This document shows, one piece after another, positions 7,872 through 17,595 of a stretch of 48,910 nucleotides of DNA. The first letter of the stretch is position 1. Each line of letters starts with the position of its first letter. Source of the stretch: Bacteroidota bacterium (GTDB lineage Bacteria > Bacteroidota > Bacteroidia > B-17B0 > Aurantibacillaceae); NCBI GenBank assembly GCA_013288015.1, contig JABDCR010000016.1:1-48910 (forward strand). The letters are read 5' to 3'. The notes below the pieces were generated by a model, which was not told the DNA's origin, ran no database searches, and saw only the letters and a list, made by a program, of their open reading frames with translations. The translations under genes were made by a program, and so were the position numbers.

Positions 7872-8534
7872 TTACTTAGAAGCTAACTCAACTATATCCT
7901 TTACCTCTAATATATTTTTAGAGTAACCTTTTGTTGCTGAGTTAATCATAGCCAAACCAAGCTCTTTTAAAGTAGAAGCTGTTTTAGGGAAAAGGCCACG
8001 CAAAATAGGATACATCCAAGTCATATACTTGTAATATTTTAATGTGTTTTTTGCGCCCGGAGTTGGATGCATATAACCCGGACGGAACATAAAAGCCTTT
8101 TTAAAAGGCAATTTCATTAAATCGTTTTCGGTTTTACCTTTTACGCGTGCCCACATACTTTTACCTTTTTCTGTACTATCTGTAGCAGCACCAGAAACAT
8201 AGCAGAAAGTCATATCATTATTTAAGCGCGATAAAGTAGTTGCCACGTGCATGGTAAGTGTGTAAGTTAGCTTGGTGTACTCATCCTCCTTCATACCCAC
8301 AGAAGAAACTCCCATGCAAAAAAAACAGGCATTATACCCTTGCAATTTATTCTCGATTGCAGATAAATTAAAGAAATCAGCATGCAAAACTTCTTGCAAT
8401 TTTGGATGGGTTACACCGCAGGGTTTACGATTTATAACCAAAACCTGTTCAACATCAGGGTGCGCTAAACATTCAATTAGAACGCCTTCGCCTACCATTC
8501 CGGTTGTGCCTGTTATAATTGCTTTAATCTTCAT
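7872..8534 (-). CDS. NAD(P)-binding Rossmann-fold epimerase/dehydrogenase-like protein
   Basis: The 220-aa protein has an N-terminal dinucleotide motif TGTTGMVGEGVL (about 8-19) and the layout of small extended/atypical short-chain dehydrogenases of the HTATIP2/YbjT type. FCYVSGAATDS and FRPGYMHPT are the strand motifs usually preceding the active-site region; a canonical YxxxK is not obvious, and the match KGKSMWARVKGKTE has Lys but no clear Tyr. Substrate is unknown. It is the last gene of a three-gene minus-strand run, 12 bp after the ABC exporter. Confidence 0.75.
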   Translation of the reverse strand: MKIKAIITGTTGMVGEGVLIECLAHPDVEQVLVINRKPCGVTHPKLQEVLHADFFNLSAIENKLQGYNACFFCMGVSSVGMKEDEYTKLTYTLTMHVATTLSRLNNDMTFCYVSGAATDSTEKGKSMWARVKGKTENDLMKLPFKKAFMFRPGYMHPTPGAKNTLKYYKYMTWMYPILRGLFPKTASTLKELGLAMINSATKGYSKNILEVKDIVELASK

Positions 8535-8546
8535 GAATTTAATTTT

Positions 8547-10370
8547 TTAGCTAACCGTATCAAATTGCAGGCGAGATAAACTTCTGTATAGCCCGTCTGT
8601 TACTGCACTTAGTTCAGCATGAGTGCCACTTTCTCTTACCAAACCATTTTCTAACACAATAATTTTATCAGCGTTTCTAATGGTAGATAAACGATGCGCT
8701 ATAACTATGCTGGTGCGCCCTTGCATTAATTTATCTAATGCTTCTTGTACAAGGCGTTCACTCTCACTATCTAACGAACTGGTGGCCTCATCTAAAATTA
8801 ATATAGATGGATTTTTTAAAATAGCACGTGCAATGGCTATACGCTGGCGCTGGCCACCTGAAAGCTGAATGCCCCTCTCCCCCACTTTGGTTTCAAATTT
8901 ATCAGGGAAACTTTCTATAAAATCATAAGCATTAGCCTTACGGGCAGCATCAATAATTTCAGCCTCCGTAGCATTAAGTTTACCGTAAGCAATGTTTTCT
9001 TTTATAGTGCCTCCAAACAATAAAACATCCTGCGGTACAATGGCTAAATTGTCACGATATTCGGTTAAATCGTAAGATGATATATCTTTTCCATCAATGG
9101 ATATTTTACCGCTTTGTAATTCATAAAAACGTAATAATAAAGATGCAATGGTTGATTTACCCGAACCGCTTGGACCAACAAGGGCAAGCATTTCGCCATT
9201 ATTAACTTTAAAACTTACACCTTTTAATACTGTAAAATCAGGGCGTGAAGGATAGAAAAACTGCACATTATCAAACGCAATGCTACCTGAAAACCTTTTT
9301 GCGGTTTTATGCTCTAGGTTTATTTTTTCAATGTTGCCGTCAATAATATCCATTACCCTTTCGGTAGCTCCAATGGCACGTTGTATAGAGGCTACCTGCT
9401 CTGCAATCCCTCCAATAGATGCTGCCACAAAAACGGTATAAAATAAAAAAGACATCATTTGCGAGGCAGGTAATTCGCCTTTTAGTGTCATAGTAATGCC
9501 TATGTAAACAATAAATATAATGGCACCGAACAAGCAGAAAATTACAAACGAAAAGAATGCCCCGCGAGCAACGCCACCTTTTATTGCTAATTGAAGTATT
9601 TGTTGGGTTATACTGTTGTAACGTTGTATCTCAAAATTTTCGTTTGTAAAGGTTTTTACATTTGTAATGCCTTGCAAACCTTCACCTGTAATAACATTTG
9701 CGTCGGCAATTTTATCCTGAACCAGTTTAGATAATTTGCGAATATACCTGGAAAAAAACAATGTAATTATTGCAATAACTGGAATGATAGACAGCATAAC
9801 CAATGCCATTTTCCAACTCATCATACAAATAATTACAGTACCGCCAATAATGATGATGAATTGACGAAGAAATTCGGCAATGCTTGTGGTAAAGGTTTCT
9901 GATATTTGAACAATATCGGATGCCATACGAGAATTTAATTCAGTTACTTGCCTCTCAGAGAAAAAACTCATAGGCATTTGAATTAATTTTTCGTAAGCTG
10001 CTTTACGTATAGATGCCAGCATGTGCTCCGTAAAATTGGTAAAGGTTACCACTCTAAAAAAAGAGAAAACCGACTGAAAAGCAAACAAAATAAGAAGTTT
10101 TATACCAATATCATATGCTGTTTCTAAATTAAAATCTTTATTAATGTTTTCTCCACTCTTACCAACTAACCCCATTAAGTTACCAATTAGTTTAGGAAAT
10201 ACCAGAGCGGTAAAGACTGTTCCTGCTAAAAAAAACAAGCCTAAAAAAAACTTCCATTTATGTTTACCAACAAAACCGAAAAGTCTAAGTGATTTTTTTA
10301 AATTTTGAAGAGACAATTTCGCTTTCGGTAAATCGTCTGACTCTTTAGCTACAAATCTTCTTTTTGCCAT
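8547..10370 (-). CDS. ABC exporter, fused membrane and ATPase domains (MsbA-like)
   Basis: The 607-aa half-transporter contains an N-terminal type I exporter membrane domain (six helices, about 38-325) followed by an ATPase. Seen are Walker A GPSGSGKST (about 390-398), Q-loop region IVPQDVLLFGG, signature LSGGQRQRIAIARA, Walker B ILILDEATSSLD and H-loop IVIAHRLST, so it is catalytically complete. It would function as a homodimer in the inner membrane. MsbA-like lipid export is plausible from architecture, but multidrug export is equally compatible. It lies between the methyltransferase and epimerase genes with gaps of 24 and 12 bp. Confidence 0.9.
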   Translation of the reverse strand: MAKRRFVAKESDDLPKAKLSLQNLKKSLRLFGFVGKHKWKFFLGLFFLAGTVFTALVFPKLIGNLMGLVGKSGENINKDFNLETAYDIGIKLLILFAFQSVFSFFRVVTFTNFTEHMLASIRKAAYEKLIQMPMSFFSERQVTELNSRMASDIVQISETFTTSIAEFLRQFIIIIGGTVIICMMSWKMALVMLSIIPVIAIITLFFSRYIRKLSKLVQDKIADANVITGEGLQGITNVKTFTNENFEIQRYNSITQQILQLAIKGGVARGAFFSFVIFCLFGAIIFIVYIGITMTLKGELPASQMMSFLFYTVFVAASIGGIAEQVASIQRAIGATERVMDIIDGNIEKINLEHKTAKRFSGSIAFDNVQFFYPSRPDFTVLKGVSFKVNNGEMLALVGPSGSGKSTIASLLLRFYELQSGKISIDGKDISSYDLTEYRDNLAIVPQDVLLFGGTIKENIAYGKLNATEAEIIDAARKANAYDFIESFPDKFETKVGERGIQLSGGQRQRIAIARAILKNPSILILDEATSSLDSESERLVQEALDKLMQGRTSIVIAHRLSTIRNADKIIVLENGLVRESGTHAELSAVTDGLYRSLSRLQFDTVS

Positions 10371-10394
10371 CCAGCAAAATTACAGTTTTATTAG

Positions 10395-11156
10395 TTAGAA
10401 ATTTTGTTGTCTGAAAAATTCAGAAAGAATTATTGAGGTGGCCACAGCCGCATTTAAAGACTCAGTTTTGCCTCCTTTAGCCTGCGGAATACTTATTTGT
10501 TTATTTAGTAATTTGGTGTTATTTGCACTTATACCATGCGATTCGCTGCCTATAACCAGCATACATTTTTCAGGAAGATTGGTTGTATAAAGGTTTTCTC
10601 CACCTAATACCGCGCCATATACATCGTTACAATTTAATAAATGGCAAATTTCACTTAAATCCATTATTAATGACTTAACTCTTGCTAAGGATCCCATGGT
10701 ACTTTGTACGACTTTAGGGCTAAATACATCAGCGCAGCTATCTGAGCAAAAAATTTGTTTTATACCAAACCAATCGGCCATTCGAATAATGGTGCCCATG
10801 TTACCAGGGTCGGCAACCCCATCTAAATATAAAAACAAGTCTGCCTTTGCATTAATTTCTTTTACCGAATAAAAAGGCTGTTTTAAAACAGCAAGTACTT
10901 CATTTGGCGTTTGTAAAGTGCTTATACGAGCCAATTCAGCCTCAGTAATAATAAAATAAGAGCAATTTGTTTTTTTTAATAGTAAAAGATTTTTAGTTAC
11001 CCAGCTTTCAAGCCCATAAATTTCTGTTACTTTTAGGTCTGAATGCAAAAACTCGTCAACTACTTTTGGTCCTTCGGCAATAAACAAACCAAGCTCTTTT
11101 CTAAACTTTTTTTGATGCAGTGCACTTATATTTTTAATTTGATTTTTGCTAATCAT
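10395..11156 (-). CDS. TrmH/SpoU-family RNA 2'-O-methyltransferase
   Basis: A protein of about 253 aa. The three SPOUT motifs are present: DPGNMGTIIRMADWFG, VIGSESHGIS and ESLNAAVATSIIL, preceded by a short substrate-binding domain (HQKKFRKELGLFIAEGPKVV). It should transfer methyl from S-adenosylmethionine to ribose of rRNA or tRNA; the exact nucleotide cannot be told. The frame continues 22 codons further upstream, but that extension would run through the divergent tamL start, so the ATG at 11154-11156 followed by ISKNQIKN is chosen. First gene of a three-gene minus-strand unit. Confidence 0.9.
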   Translation of the reverse strand: MISKNQIKNISALHQKKFRKELGLFIAEGPKVVDEFLHSDLKVTEIYGLESWVTKNLLLLKKTNCSYFIITEAELARISTLQTPNEVLAVLKQPFYSVKEINAKADLFLYLDGVADPGNMGTIIRMADWFGIKQIFCSDSCADVFSPKVVQSTMGSLARVKSLIMDLSEICHLLNCNDVYGAVLGGENLYTTNLPEKCMLVIGSESHGISANNTKLLNKQISIPQAKGGKTESLNAAVATSIILSEFFRQQNF

Positions 11157-11170
11157 AACGTGTTTGCCCT

Positions 11171-11178
11171 TAATTTTG
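11171..11178 (+). promoter_or_regulatory. TAnnTTTG -7 promoter element for tamL
   Basis: TAATTTTG fits the Bacteroidota -7 consensus TAnnTTTG. A TTTG at 11145-11148 lies 22 bp before it and could be the -33 box. Only 7 bases separate the element from the GTG start, so the leader would be extremely short or absent. The two divergent genes share only 29 bp. Confidence 0.5.
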
Positions 11179-11185
11179 CACAAAA

Positions 11186-13690
11186 GTGAGAATCGGGTAC
11201 AAAATAACGAAAAAACAGGCATTACTAATAAGTACTATATGCCTTACTTTTTTATTTTTTTCGTGTAAAACCATCCATAAACTTAACGAAGGAGAGTATT
11301 TGCTGGATGAAAATGTAATAACAAATAACAAAACTGAAGTTGCCACAGATGACATTAAGCCTTTTATAAGGCAACAATCTAATCGTTATTTGGTAAGTAT
11401 AAATGCTTTAGGTATTAAGTGGTTTCCGTACTATTTGTGGCTATATAATAGTGTTGACAAAACCAAAATGCAAAACGCTAAAATTGCCCGCGACAAAAAA
11501 TATGATGATATAAATGCCAGGCGAACTGTAAAAAACAACATTAAGAACAAAAAAAGAGAGGCAAAGGGCAAAAAACCAAAAACACTTAAACTGAAAGATA
11601 AAACATCGTTAACCTGGCGAGAAACCTGGGTGCAAAACGGAGAACCACCGGCTATTTTAGATTCATCGCAAATAAAATTAAGTGAAGAGCAAATAAAAAA
11701 GTTTCTTTTTACCAAAGGATATTTTAATGCAAGTGTTAAAGATAGTGTTGTTATTAATAAAAAGAAGAAAAAAGCAACGGTTTATTATAAATTAAAAGCC
11801 GGCATTCCATACCAGATAAATAACATACAGTATACAGTGGAAGACCCTACACTTGAGTATTTTATTTTACAGGATACTATAAACAGCCTTATTAAAAGAG
11901 GCATGCGTTACGATTCGGATGTGCTAACCAAAGAACGGGATAGAATTTCAAAACAACAGCGAAATGATGGTTATTATAAATTTGGGCCTGAGTTTATTTT
12001 TTTATTGGTTGATACTAATTTGGAAGGAAATAGAGTAAACGTAGAGATTAACGTAAAAAAATTCGCTTATCACCCTGAAGATAACGCAGATACTTTAGCA
12101 TATACAAACCATGTACGTTATCACATTAATAATATTTATATTATAACTGATTACGATATTTTTAATAGAAACAAACAATATACTGATACCGCTGTTTATA
12201 ATGATGTAACTTTTTTATATAACAAAAGGCTTTTGTTTAGAAAAAAGGATATAGATAATAAAATATTTTTTTACAAAGGCGAGTTATTTAATAATGATAG
12301 GGTTGATGAAACTTACTCGCGTTTATCGTCCATGAAAGCGTTTAAAAGCGTAAACATAAATTTTAAACAGGACGATAAAAAAAACGATTATATAAACAGT
12401 TACATTTTAATGGCGCCTGCTTATAAGCAAAACTTTGCTATTGAAACAGATGGCACCAACACATCCGGTAACTTAGGGGTTGAGGCTAGTATCGTATATC
12501 AAAACAGAAACATTTTTAGAGGCTCAGAGCTTTTAGAAATAAAACTAAAAGGTGGTTTAATTGCACAAAAAAACTTTGAGGCAGATAATGTAAATAACAC
12601 CAGTATAATTCCTTTTCTTAAAGCATTTAATACCGTACAGTTTGGTCCTGAATTAAATCTAAATTTCCCAAAACCTTTATTTCCGTTTACACTTATTAAA
12701 TTTTATAAAAACGCTGCGCCTAAAACCATTTTATCTACATCATTCAACTTTCAGCAAAACAGTTTATATTCACGCGGTTTAACCAGTTTAAGCTACGGGG
12801 TGTTGTTTAATGGTAAAAGATATATAAAACACGGTATCGTACCATTTGAGGCTAACTTTATTAAAGCCTATTTAAGTGATGGGTTTTCACAGCAATTAAT
12901 AAATTCTAGAAATTTATTTTTAAGCACCAGTTTTAAAAGCCACGTAACCACTGTATCTCGTTATACCTTTACATATAACAATCAAATAAATACAACTGCC
13001 AGTCAGTATAAAACATTTTCCTATTTTAAAGCAGATTTAGAATCATCGGGAAATATTTTACGTGGGTTGTATAATGTTACCGACCAACCTAAAAATGCAT
13101 TAGGTCAATATACTATTCTAAATGTACCCTTTGCCCAATTTTTACGTTTTGATTTAGATTATAGAGTTTACAAATCTGTTAGAAAACTGGGACGTTTTGT
13201 GTATAGAATTAGTGGTGGCATGGGCTATGCCATGAAAAATTTAAATGCTTTACCATACGAGAAAAGTTTTTATGGCGGCGGCCCAAATGATGTAAGAGCA
13301 TGGCAAGCACGCAGTTTAGGCCCTGGTAGCTCAAAAAGTTTAAACGACCAATACAATGATAAAATTGGTGATATACAAATAGAGATGAATTTTGAATATA
13401 GATTTAAAATTTACAAATGGCTTAACGGGGCTTATTTTATTGATGCAGGAAATATTTGGTTAAGGCAAAAAGATCCACTTAGACCGAATGCGGAATTTGC
13501 ATTCAATCGTTTTTATAAAGAATTTGCTGTAGGTACAGGGGTTGGAGTACGCGCTGATTTTAGTTTCTTTATTCTGCGGGTTGATGGAGCTTTTAAAATT
13601 TATAATCCTGCTCTCGACGAAGGAAGACGATTAGGTACCGGAGGCACTAATTTCTTTGTACTAAACTTTGGTATTGGATATCCTTTTTAA
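11186..13690 (+). CDS. tamL: BamA/TamA-family outer-membrane lipoprotein (TamL-like)
   Basis: The 834-aa protein has a lipoprotein signal peptide with the lipobox Cys at residue 27 (FLFFSCK), POTRA-like repeats in the first half and a C-terminal 16-strand Omp85-type barrel (GMGYAMKNLN, YGGGPNDVRAWQARSLGPG, and the barrel closing in LNFGIGYPF with terminal Phe). A lipid-anchored TamA homologue is characteristic of Bacteroidota and called TamL. It would work with TamB in envelope biogenesis; tamB is not adjacent here. The only start before the signal peptide is the GTG at 11186, just behind a TAATTTTG promoter element. It is convergent with lgt, whose product would lipidate it. Confidence 0.87.
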   Translation: MRIGYKITKKQALLISTICLTFLFFSCKTIHKLNEGEYLLDENVITNNKTEVATDDIKPFIRQQSNRYLVSINALGIKWFPYYLWLYNSVDKTKMQNAKIARDKKYDDINARRTVKNNIKNKKREAKGKKPKTLKLKDKTSLTWRETWVQNGEPPAILDSSQIKLSEEQIKKFLFTKGYFNASVKDSVVINKKKKKATVYYKLKAGIPYQINNIQYTVEDPTLEYFILQDTINSLIKRGMRYDSDVLTKERDRISKQQRNDGYYKFGPEFIFLLVDTNLEGNRVNVEINVKKFAYHPEDNADTLAYTNHVRYHINNIYIITDYDIFNRNKQYTDTAVYNDVTFLYNKRLLFRKKDIDNKIFFYKGELFNNDRVDETYSRLSSMKAFKSVNINFKQDDKKNDYINSYILMAPAYKQNFAIETDGTNTSGNLGVEASIVYQNRNIFRGSELLEIKLKGGLIAQKNFEADNVNNTSIIPFLKAFNTVQFGPELNLNFPKPLFPFTLIKFYKNAAPKTILSTSFNFQQNSLYSRGLTSLSYGVLFNGKRYIKHGIVPFEANFIKAYLSDGFSQQLINSRNLFLSTSFKSHVTTVSRYTFTYNNQINTTASQYKTFSYFKADLESSGNILRGLYNVTDQPKNALGQYTILNVPFAQFLRFDLDYRVYKSVRKLGRFVYRISGGMGYAMKNLNALPYEKSFYGGGPNDVRAWQARSLGPGSSKSLNDQYNDKIGDIQIEMNFEYRFKIYKWLNGAYFIDAGNIWLRQKDPLRPNAEFAFNRFYKEFAVGTGVGVRADFSFFILRVDGAFKIYNPALDEGRRLGTGGTNFFVLNFGIGYPF

Positions 13691-13695
13691 AAGGA
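13681..13695. terminator. possible weak bidirectional hairpin between tamL and lgt
   Basis: TCCTTTTTAAAAGGA is a small palindrome spanning the tamL stop and ending 1 base before the lgt stop. The stem is short and the loop tight, so terminator function is uncertain. Confidence 0.3.
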
Positions 13696-13696
13696 C

Positions 13697-14545
13697 TTAT
13701 TCTAAACTACGTTTTTTCTTTTTGTACGAATAAATCATAATAAATATTCCACCTAAAACAAATGGTATACTTAACCATTGTCCCATATCAAAAGCAAGTC
13801 CTTTTTCCCAATCAACCTGAGTTTCTTTTAAAAACTCCATAAAAAAACGAGAGGTAAAAAGTAACACGCAAAATAACCCAAACATAAAACCTTGTGGCAA
13901 CACATTGCGTTTATATTTCCATAAATAGAACATGAGTAAGGTTAAAAACACGCAGTAAATAGCTTCATATAATTGAGATGGATGACGTGGTTTTATAAAA
14001 TCAATCCCATGTATAAACATAGTTTGCGCATCTTCATCGCAACGCGGAAATTTAAAGCCCCAAGGCAAGGTGGTTTGTTTACCCACAATTTCAGAGTTCA
14101 TTAAATTACCTATGCGAATAAACATACCTGATAATGGCACAACAATTACAATTCTATCAAATAACCACCAAACACCTTCACCTGTTTTGCGGCAATAAAG
14201 TAACATAGCCGTAATAATGCCAATTGCCGCACCATGACTGGCAAGACCACCTTCCCAAATTTTTAAAATATCCAAAGGGTGAAATAAATAATAATCGGGG
14301 GAGTAAAATAAACAATGCCCTAAACGAGCGCCGATAACCGTTCCTGCAATAATGTAAATGGTTATAATGTCTAAATATTTTGCAGGGCGTTGTTCAGTTT
14401 TAAAAATATATCCAACCACATATTGGCTGCATAAAAAAGCGCAGGCAAACAATAATCCGTACCAACGCACAGGCCAATCAATTCCAGGTATAGTAAACAT
14501 TTCAGGGTTTACATTCCAGACGATAAAGAGTAAATTTTGCATCAT
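13697..14545 (-). CDS. lgt: prolipoprotein diacylglyceryl transferase
   Basis: The 282-aa multi-pass membrane protein has the Lgt signatures: RWYGLLFACAFL, RLGHCLFY, GLASHGAAIGI, the invariant signature RIGNLMNSEIVG and RHPSQLYEA. It transfers diacylglycerol from phosphatidylglycerol to the lipobox cysteine of prolipoproteins at the inner membrane. Length and helix number (about seven) are normal. Two tandem ATG codons (14545, 14542) can serve as start. It stands alone on the minus strand between tamL and purN. Confidence 0.95.
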   Translation of the reverse strand: MMQNLLFIVWNVNPEMFTIPGIDWPVRWYGLLFACAFLCSQYVVGYIFKTEQRPAKYLDIITIYIIAGTVIGARLGHCLFYSPDYYLFHPLDILKIWEGGLASHGAAIGIITAMLLYCRKTGEGVWWLFDRIVIVVPLSGMFIRIGNLMNSEIVGKQTTLPWGFKFPRCDEDAQTMFIHGIDFIKPRHPSQLYEAIYCVFLTLLMFYLWKYKRNVLPQGFMFGLFCVLLFTSRFFMEFLKETQVDWEKGLAFDMGQWLSIPFVLGGIFIMIYSYKKKKRSLE

Positions 14546-14610
14546 AAAAAGTGTTCAAAAGTAAACAAAACTTACAGGTTTTATAGCGTTTTATAAATTA
14601 ATTTAGGAGC

Positions 14611-15195
14611 ATGATTAATGTAGCTCTTTTTGCCTCGGGTAGTGGTACCAATGCGGAAAATTTAATAAACTATTTTTCGACAAGTAAAGAAGTTAAAATA
14701 AAATTAGTAGTAACTAATAATGCCGAAGCAGGTGTTGTTAAACGTGCCGAAGCTCACAAAAAAAACATCCAAATAATTTCAAAACAAGCACTTACAAATT
14801 ATACCGAACAGATTATTGATTTCCTTCAAACCGAAAAAGTAGACCTCATTGTATTGGCAGGGTTTTTGTTAAAAATACCGGAGAAATTGATACAAGCTTT
14901 TCCAAACCGCATAATTAACATACACCCTGCCCTACTCCCAAAACACGGTGGCAAAGGCATGTATGGGCATTATGTGCATAAAGCGGTAATTGATGCTAAA
15001 GAAAAAGAAAGCGGTATTACAGCTCATTATGTAAATGAAGAGTATGACAAAGGGGCAACTATATTACAAGCTATGTGCAAAGTGGATGAAAATGAAACAC
15101 CAGAAACATTGGCAGAAAAGATACATGAATTAGAGTACTTTTATTTCCCGAAAGCGGTAGAAAAAGTGATAGAAGAATTACGAGTTAAGAATTAA
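14611..15195 (+). CDS. purN: phosphoribosylglycinamide formyltransferase (PurN)
   Basis: The 194-aa protein shows the GAR transformylase motifs: N-terminal VALFASGSGTNAENL for phosphate binding, the catalytic region NIHPALLPKHGGKGMYG with Asn and His, and SGITAHYVNEEYDKG with the catalytic Asp. It uses 10-formyltetrahydrofolate to formylate GAR in the third step of purine synthesis. Length is typical. It lies 11 bp before the RNase R gene, so the two are probably co-transcribed although functionally unrelated. Confidence 0.95.
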   Translation: MINVALFASGSGTNAENLINYFSTSKEVKIKLVVTNNAEAGVVKRAEAHKKNIQIISKQALTNYTEQIIDFLQTEKVDLIVLAGFLLKIPEKLIQAFPNRIINIHPALLPKHGGKGMYGHYVHKAVIDAKEKESGITAHYVNEEYDKGATILQAMCKVDENETPETLAEKIHELEYFYFPKAVEKVIEELRVKN

Positions 15196-15206
15196 AGAAA
15201 TTATAT

Positions 15207-17483
15207 ATGGCAAAGAAAAAAGGAAAACAACAACGTCCGGACATGACTAATGAAGTGCTGGATGTTTTAAAACATAACGATACCAAATTACTTAACTACC
15301 GACAAATTTCGTCGATGTTAGAAATTACAGAGGAATCAGACAGGCTATTTGTTATTGAGGCTTTAGAGAATCTTTTGATAAAAGACTTAGTAGCCGAAAA
15401 AGAACCCGGCAAATTTCAATACAAATCGAGTGAAGCTTATGTTAATGGTATAATTGACTTTGTATCTACCGGAGGGGCTTATGTAGTTACATCACCTACT
15501 GAAAAAGATATTTTTATACCAAAAGGAAAAACCAAAGATGCCTTGCATGGCGATACGGTTAAAGTTTTATTAAATCCAACTTTTGATAAGCGTCAGCGTG
15601 AAGGGGTAGTTGCACAAGTTATACAACGCAAGCGTACCGATTTTGTGGGTATAGCGCAGGTAACGGCTAAAAATTGTTTTGTAGTACCAGATAGTAACAA
15701 ACTGCATATAGATTTTTTTATTCCCTTAAGTAAAACCAAAGGAGTTAAAAACGGACAAAAAGTTTTACTTAAACTTGTTAGCTGGAACCCTGCTGAAACA
15801 AACCCAATTGGCGAGATTACCGAGATATTAGGTTACCCCGGTGCACATACTACCGAGATGCATGCTATTATGGCTGAATATGGCTTACCTGATCATTTTC
15901 CGGATGAAATTGAAGCGGCTGCCAAAGGCATTCCAACTGAAATTACAGAAGAAGAAATTAGCAAGCGCAGAGATTTTAGAAAAGTTACCACTTTTACTAT
16001 TGACCCACACGATGCAAAAGATTTTGATGATGCCTTATCCTTTAAAAAATTAGAGAACGGAAACATTGAAGTAGGTGTACATATTGCAGACGTAACACAT
16101 TATGTAAAACCACATGATATAATTGATGAAGAAGGTTTAGCGCGTGCTACTTCCGTTTACTTAGTTGATAGGGTTATTCCCATGTTGCCTGAGGTGTTGA
16201 GTAATTTTGTTTGTTCGCTTCGCCCTAATGAGGAAAAACTTTGTTTTTCAGCTGTGTTTGAAATGGATGAGCATGCTAATGTGGTAAAAGAATGGTTTGG
16301 TAAAACAATCATTTTTTCTGACCGCAGGTTTGCTTACGAAGAAGTGCAGGAAATTATTGAAACCGGTAAAGGCGATTATCAAGAAGAGATTTTAACCTTA
16401 GACAGACTGGCTAAAAAATTACGTGCAGAACGTACTAAGGATGGCTCTATCTTTTTTGATAAAGAAGAAGTGAAATTTAATTTAGATAAAGACGGTACGC
16501 CAACCGGTGTTTATTTTAAAGTGCAGAAAGACTCTAATAAACTGATTGAAGATTTTATGTTGCTTGCCAACCGACAAGTAGCAACTGTTTTAAGTAAAGC
16601 CCTACCTAAAAAGAACGATAAAAATCCTCAAAAAAATGCTAAAGGATCTGCAGTTGTGTATCGTGTACACGATGCACCTGCCAGCGATAAACTAACCGAC
16701 TTAAATAATTTTGTACACAAGTTTGGTTACGCTTTAAACATTCAAAGTAAAAAAACTACCACACAATCTATTAATAAATTATTGGTAGATGTGAAGGGTA
16801 AACCTGAAGCGGGTACTATTGAAATACTTGCCATCCGTTCTATGCCAAAAGCAATTTACACGATTGAAAACATAGGGCACTACGGTTTAGGTTTTGATTT
16901 TTACACCCACTTCACCTCCCCTATTCGTCGTTATCCGGATATGATGGTGCATCGTTTATTAGAGGCATATCTTAATCATAGTACTTATAGCAATGCCGAA
17001 GAGTTAGAAGCATATAGCAAACACTCATCTGCCCGCGAAAAAGTAGCGGCTGAAGCTGAGCGTGCCTCAATTAAATATAAACAAGTTGAGTTCTTAAAAG
17101 ATAAGGTTGGGCATATTTTTGAAGCCATGATTTCGGGTGTTACCGAGTGGGGTTTATATGCCGAAATTATTGAAAACAAATGCGAAGGACTTATACGTGC
17201 CCGCGATATGAAGGATGATTTTTACACCTATGATGAGGATAATTATTGCTATGTAGGGCGTAAAACCAAAAAGGTGTTTGCCCTTGGTGATAAGGTTTTG
17301 ATTGAAATTAAAAATGCCGACATGATTAAGAAACAACTTGATTTTGTATTGGTAGATACGATTGAAAAAAATGAATCTCAGCACAACCGTATAGAAAAAG
17401 GAGAGACAAGAAATCCGAATAAAAGGGAAAAGAAAGAACATAGAGGCGGCAAAGGAAAAAAGGGAAACAGCAGAAGGAGATAA
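15207..17483 (+). CDS. rnr: ribonuclease R
   Basis: The 758-aa exoribonuclease has an N-terminal winged-helix/OB cold-shock region, the RNB catalytic core with the metal-binding Asp cluster TIDPHDAKDFDDAL, the downstream signature HFTSPIRRYPDMMVHR, then an S1 domain (about 645-725) and a Lys/Arg-rich tail. These match RNase R rather than RNase II. It degrades structured RNA 3' to 5' and helps rRNA quality control. A strong intrinsic terminator follows 28 bp after its stop. Confidence 0.95.
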   Translation: MAKKKGKQQRPDMTNEVLDVLKHNDTKLLNYRQISSMLEITEESDRLFVIEALENLLIKDLVAEKEPGKFQYKSSEAYVNGIIDFVSTGGAYVVTSPTEKDIFIPKGKTKDALHGDTVKVLLNPTFDKRQREGVVAQVIQRKRTDFVGIAQVTAKNCFVVPDSNKLHIDFFIPLSKTKGVKNGQKVLLKLVSWNPAETNPIGEITEILGYPGAHTTEMHAIMAEYGLPDHFPDEIEAAAKGIPTEITEEEISKRRDFRKVTTFTIDPHDAKDFDDALSFKKLENGNIEVGVHIADVTHYVKPHDIIDEEGLARATSVYLVDRVIPMLPEVLSNFVCSLRPNEEKLCFSAVFEMDEHANVVKEWFGKTIIFSDRRFAYEEVQEIIETGKGDYQEEILTLDRLAKKLRAERTKDGSIFFDKEEVKFNLDKDGTPTGVYFKVQKDSNKLIEDFMLLANRQVATVLSKALPKKNDKNPQKNAKGSAVVYRVHDAPASDKLTDLNNFVHKFGYALNIQSKKTTTQSINKLLVDVKGKPEAGTIEILAIRSMPKAIYTIENIGHYGLGFDFYTHFTSPIRRYPDMMVHRLLEAYLNHSTYSNAEELEAYSKHSSAREKVAAEAERASIKYKQVEFLKDKVGHIFEAMISGVTEWGLYAEIIENKCEGLIRARDMKDDFYTYDEDNYCYVGRKTKKVFALGDKVLIEIKNADMIKKQLDFVLVDTIEKNESQHNRIEKGETRNPNKREKKEHRGGKGKKGNSRRR

Positions 17484-17511
17484 TTAGATAACCTTTACTT
17501 AACAATTACAT

Positions 17512-17555
17512 ATATTTAGGCTTATAGTGTTAAAACTATAGGCCTAAATATTTTT
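17512..17555 (+). terminator. intrinsic terminator after rnr
   Basis: The left arm 17512-17527 (ATATTTAGGCTTATAG) pairs with 17536-17551 (CTATAGGCCTAAATAT) over 16 positions with a single G-U wobble and an 8-base loop, followed by a T-rich run. It ends the purN-rnr transcript and insulates the pyrimidine operon. Confidence 0.88.
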
Positions 17556-17587
17556 ATATAACCCCTAATCTATTTAAAAAATATTTC

Positions 17588-17595
17588 TATTTTTG
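17588..17595 (+). promoter_or_regulatory. TAnnTTTG -7 promoter element for the pyrimidine catabolic operon
   Basis: TATTTTTG is a perfect match to the Bacteroidota -7 consensus. No convincing TTTG -33 box is seen upstream, which would fit an activated or regulated promoter. The predicted leader to the first ATG (17741) is about 140 nt, long for this window. Confidence 0.5.

Noticed and set aside
7872-11156. Horizontally acquired island
   Set aside because: Codon usage and base composition look like neighbouring genes and no transposase, integrase or flanking repeat is present.
11157-11222. Longer N-terminus of the TrmH-family gene
   Set aside because: The extra 22 codons overlap the divergent tamL start and carry no family similarity; the ATG at 11156 precedes the conserved domain.
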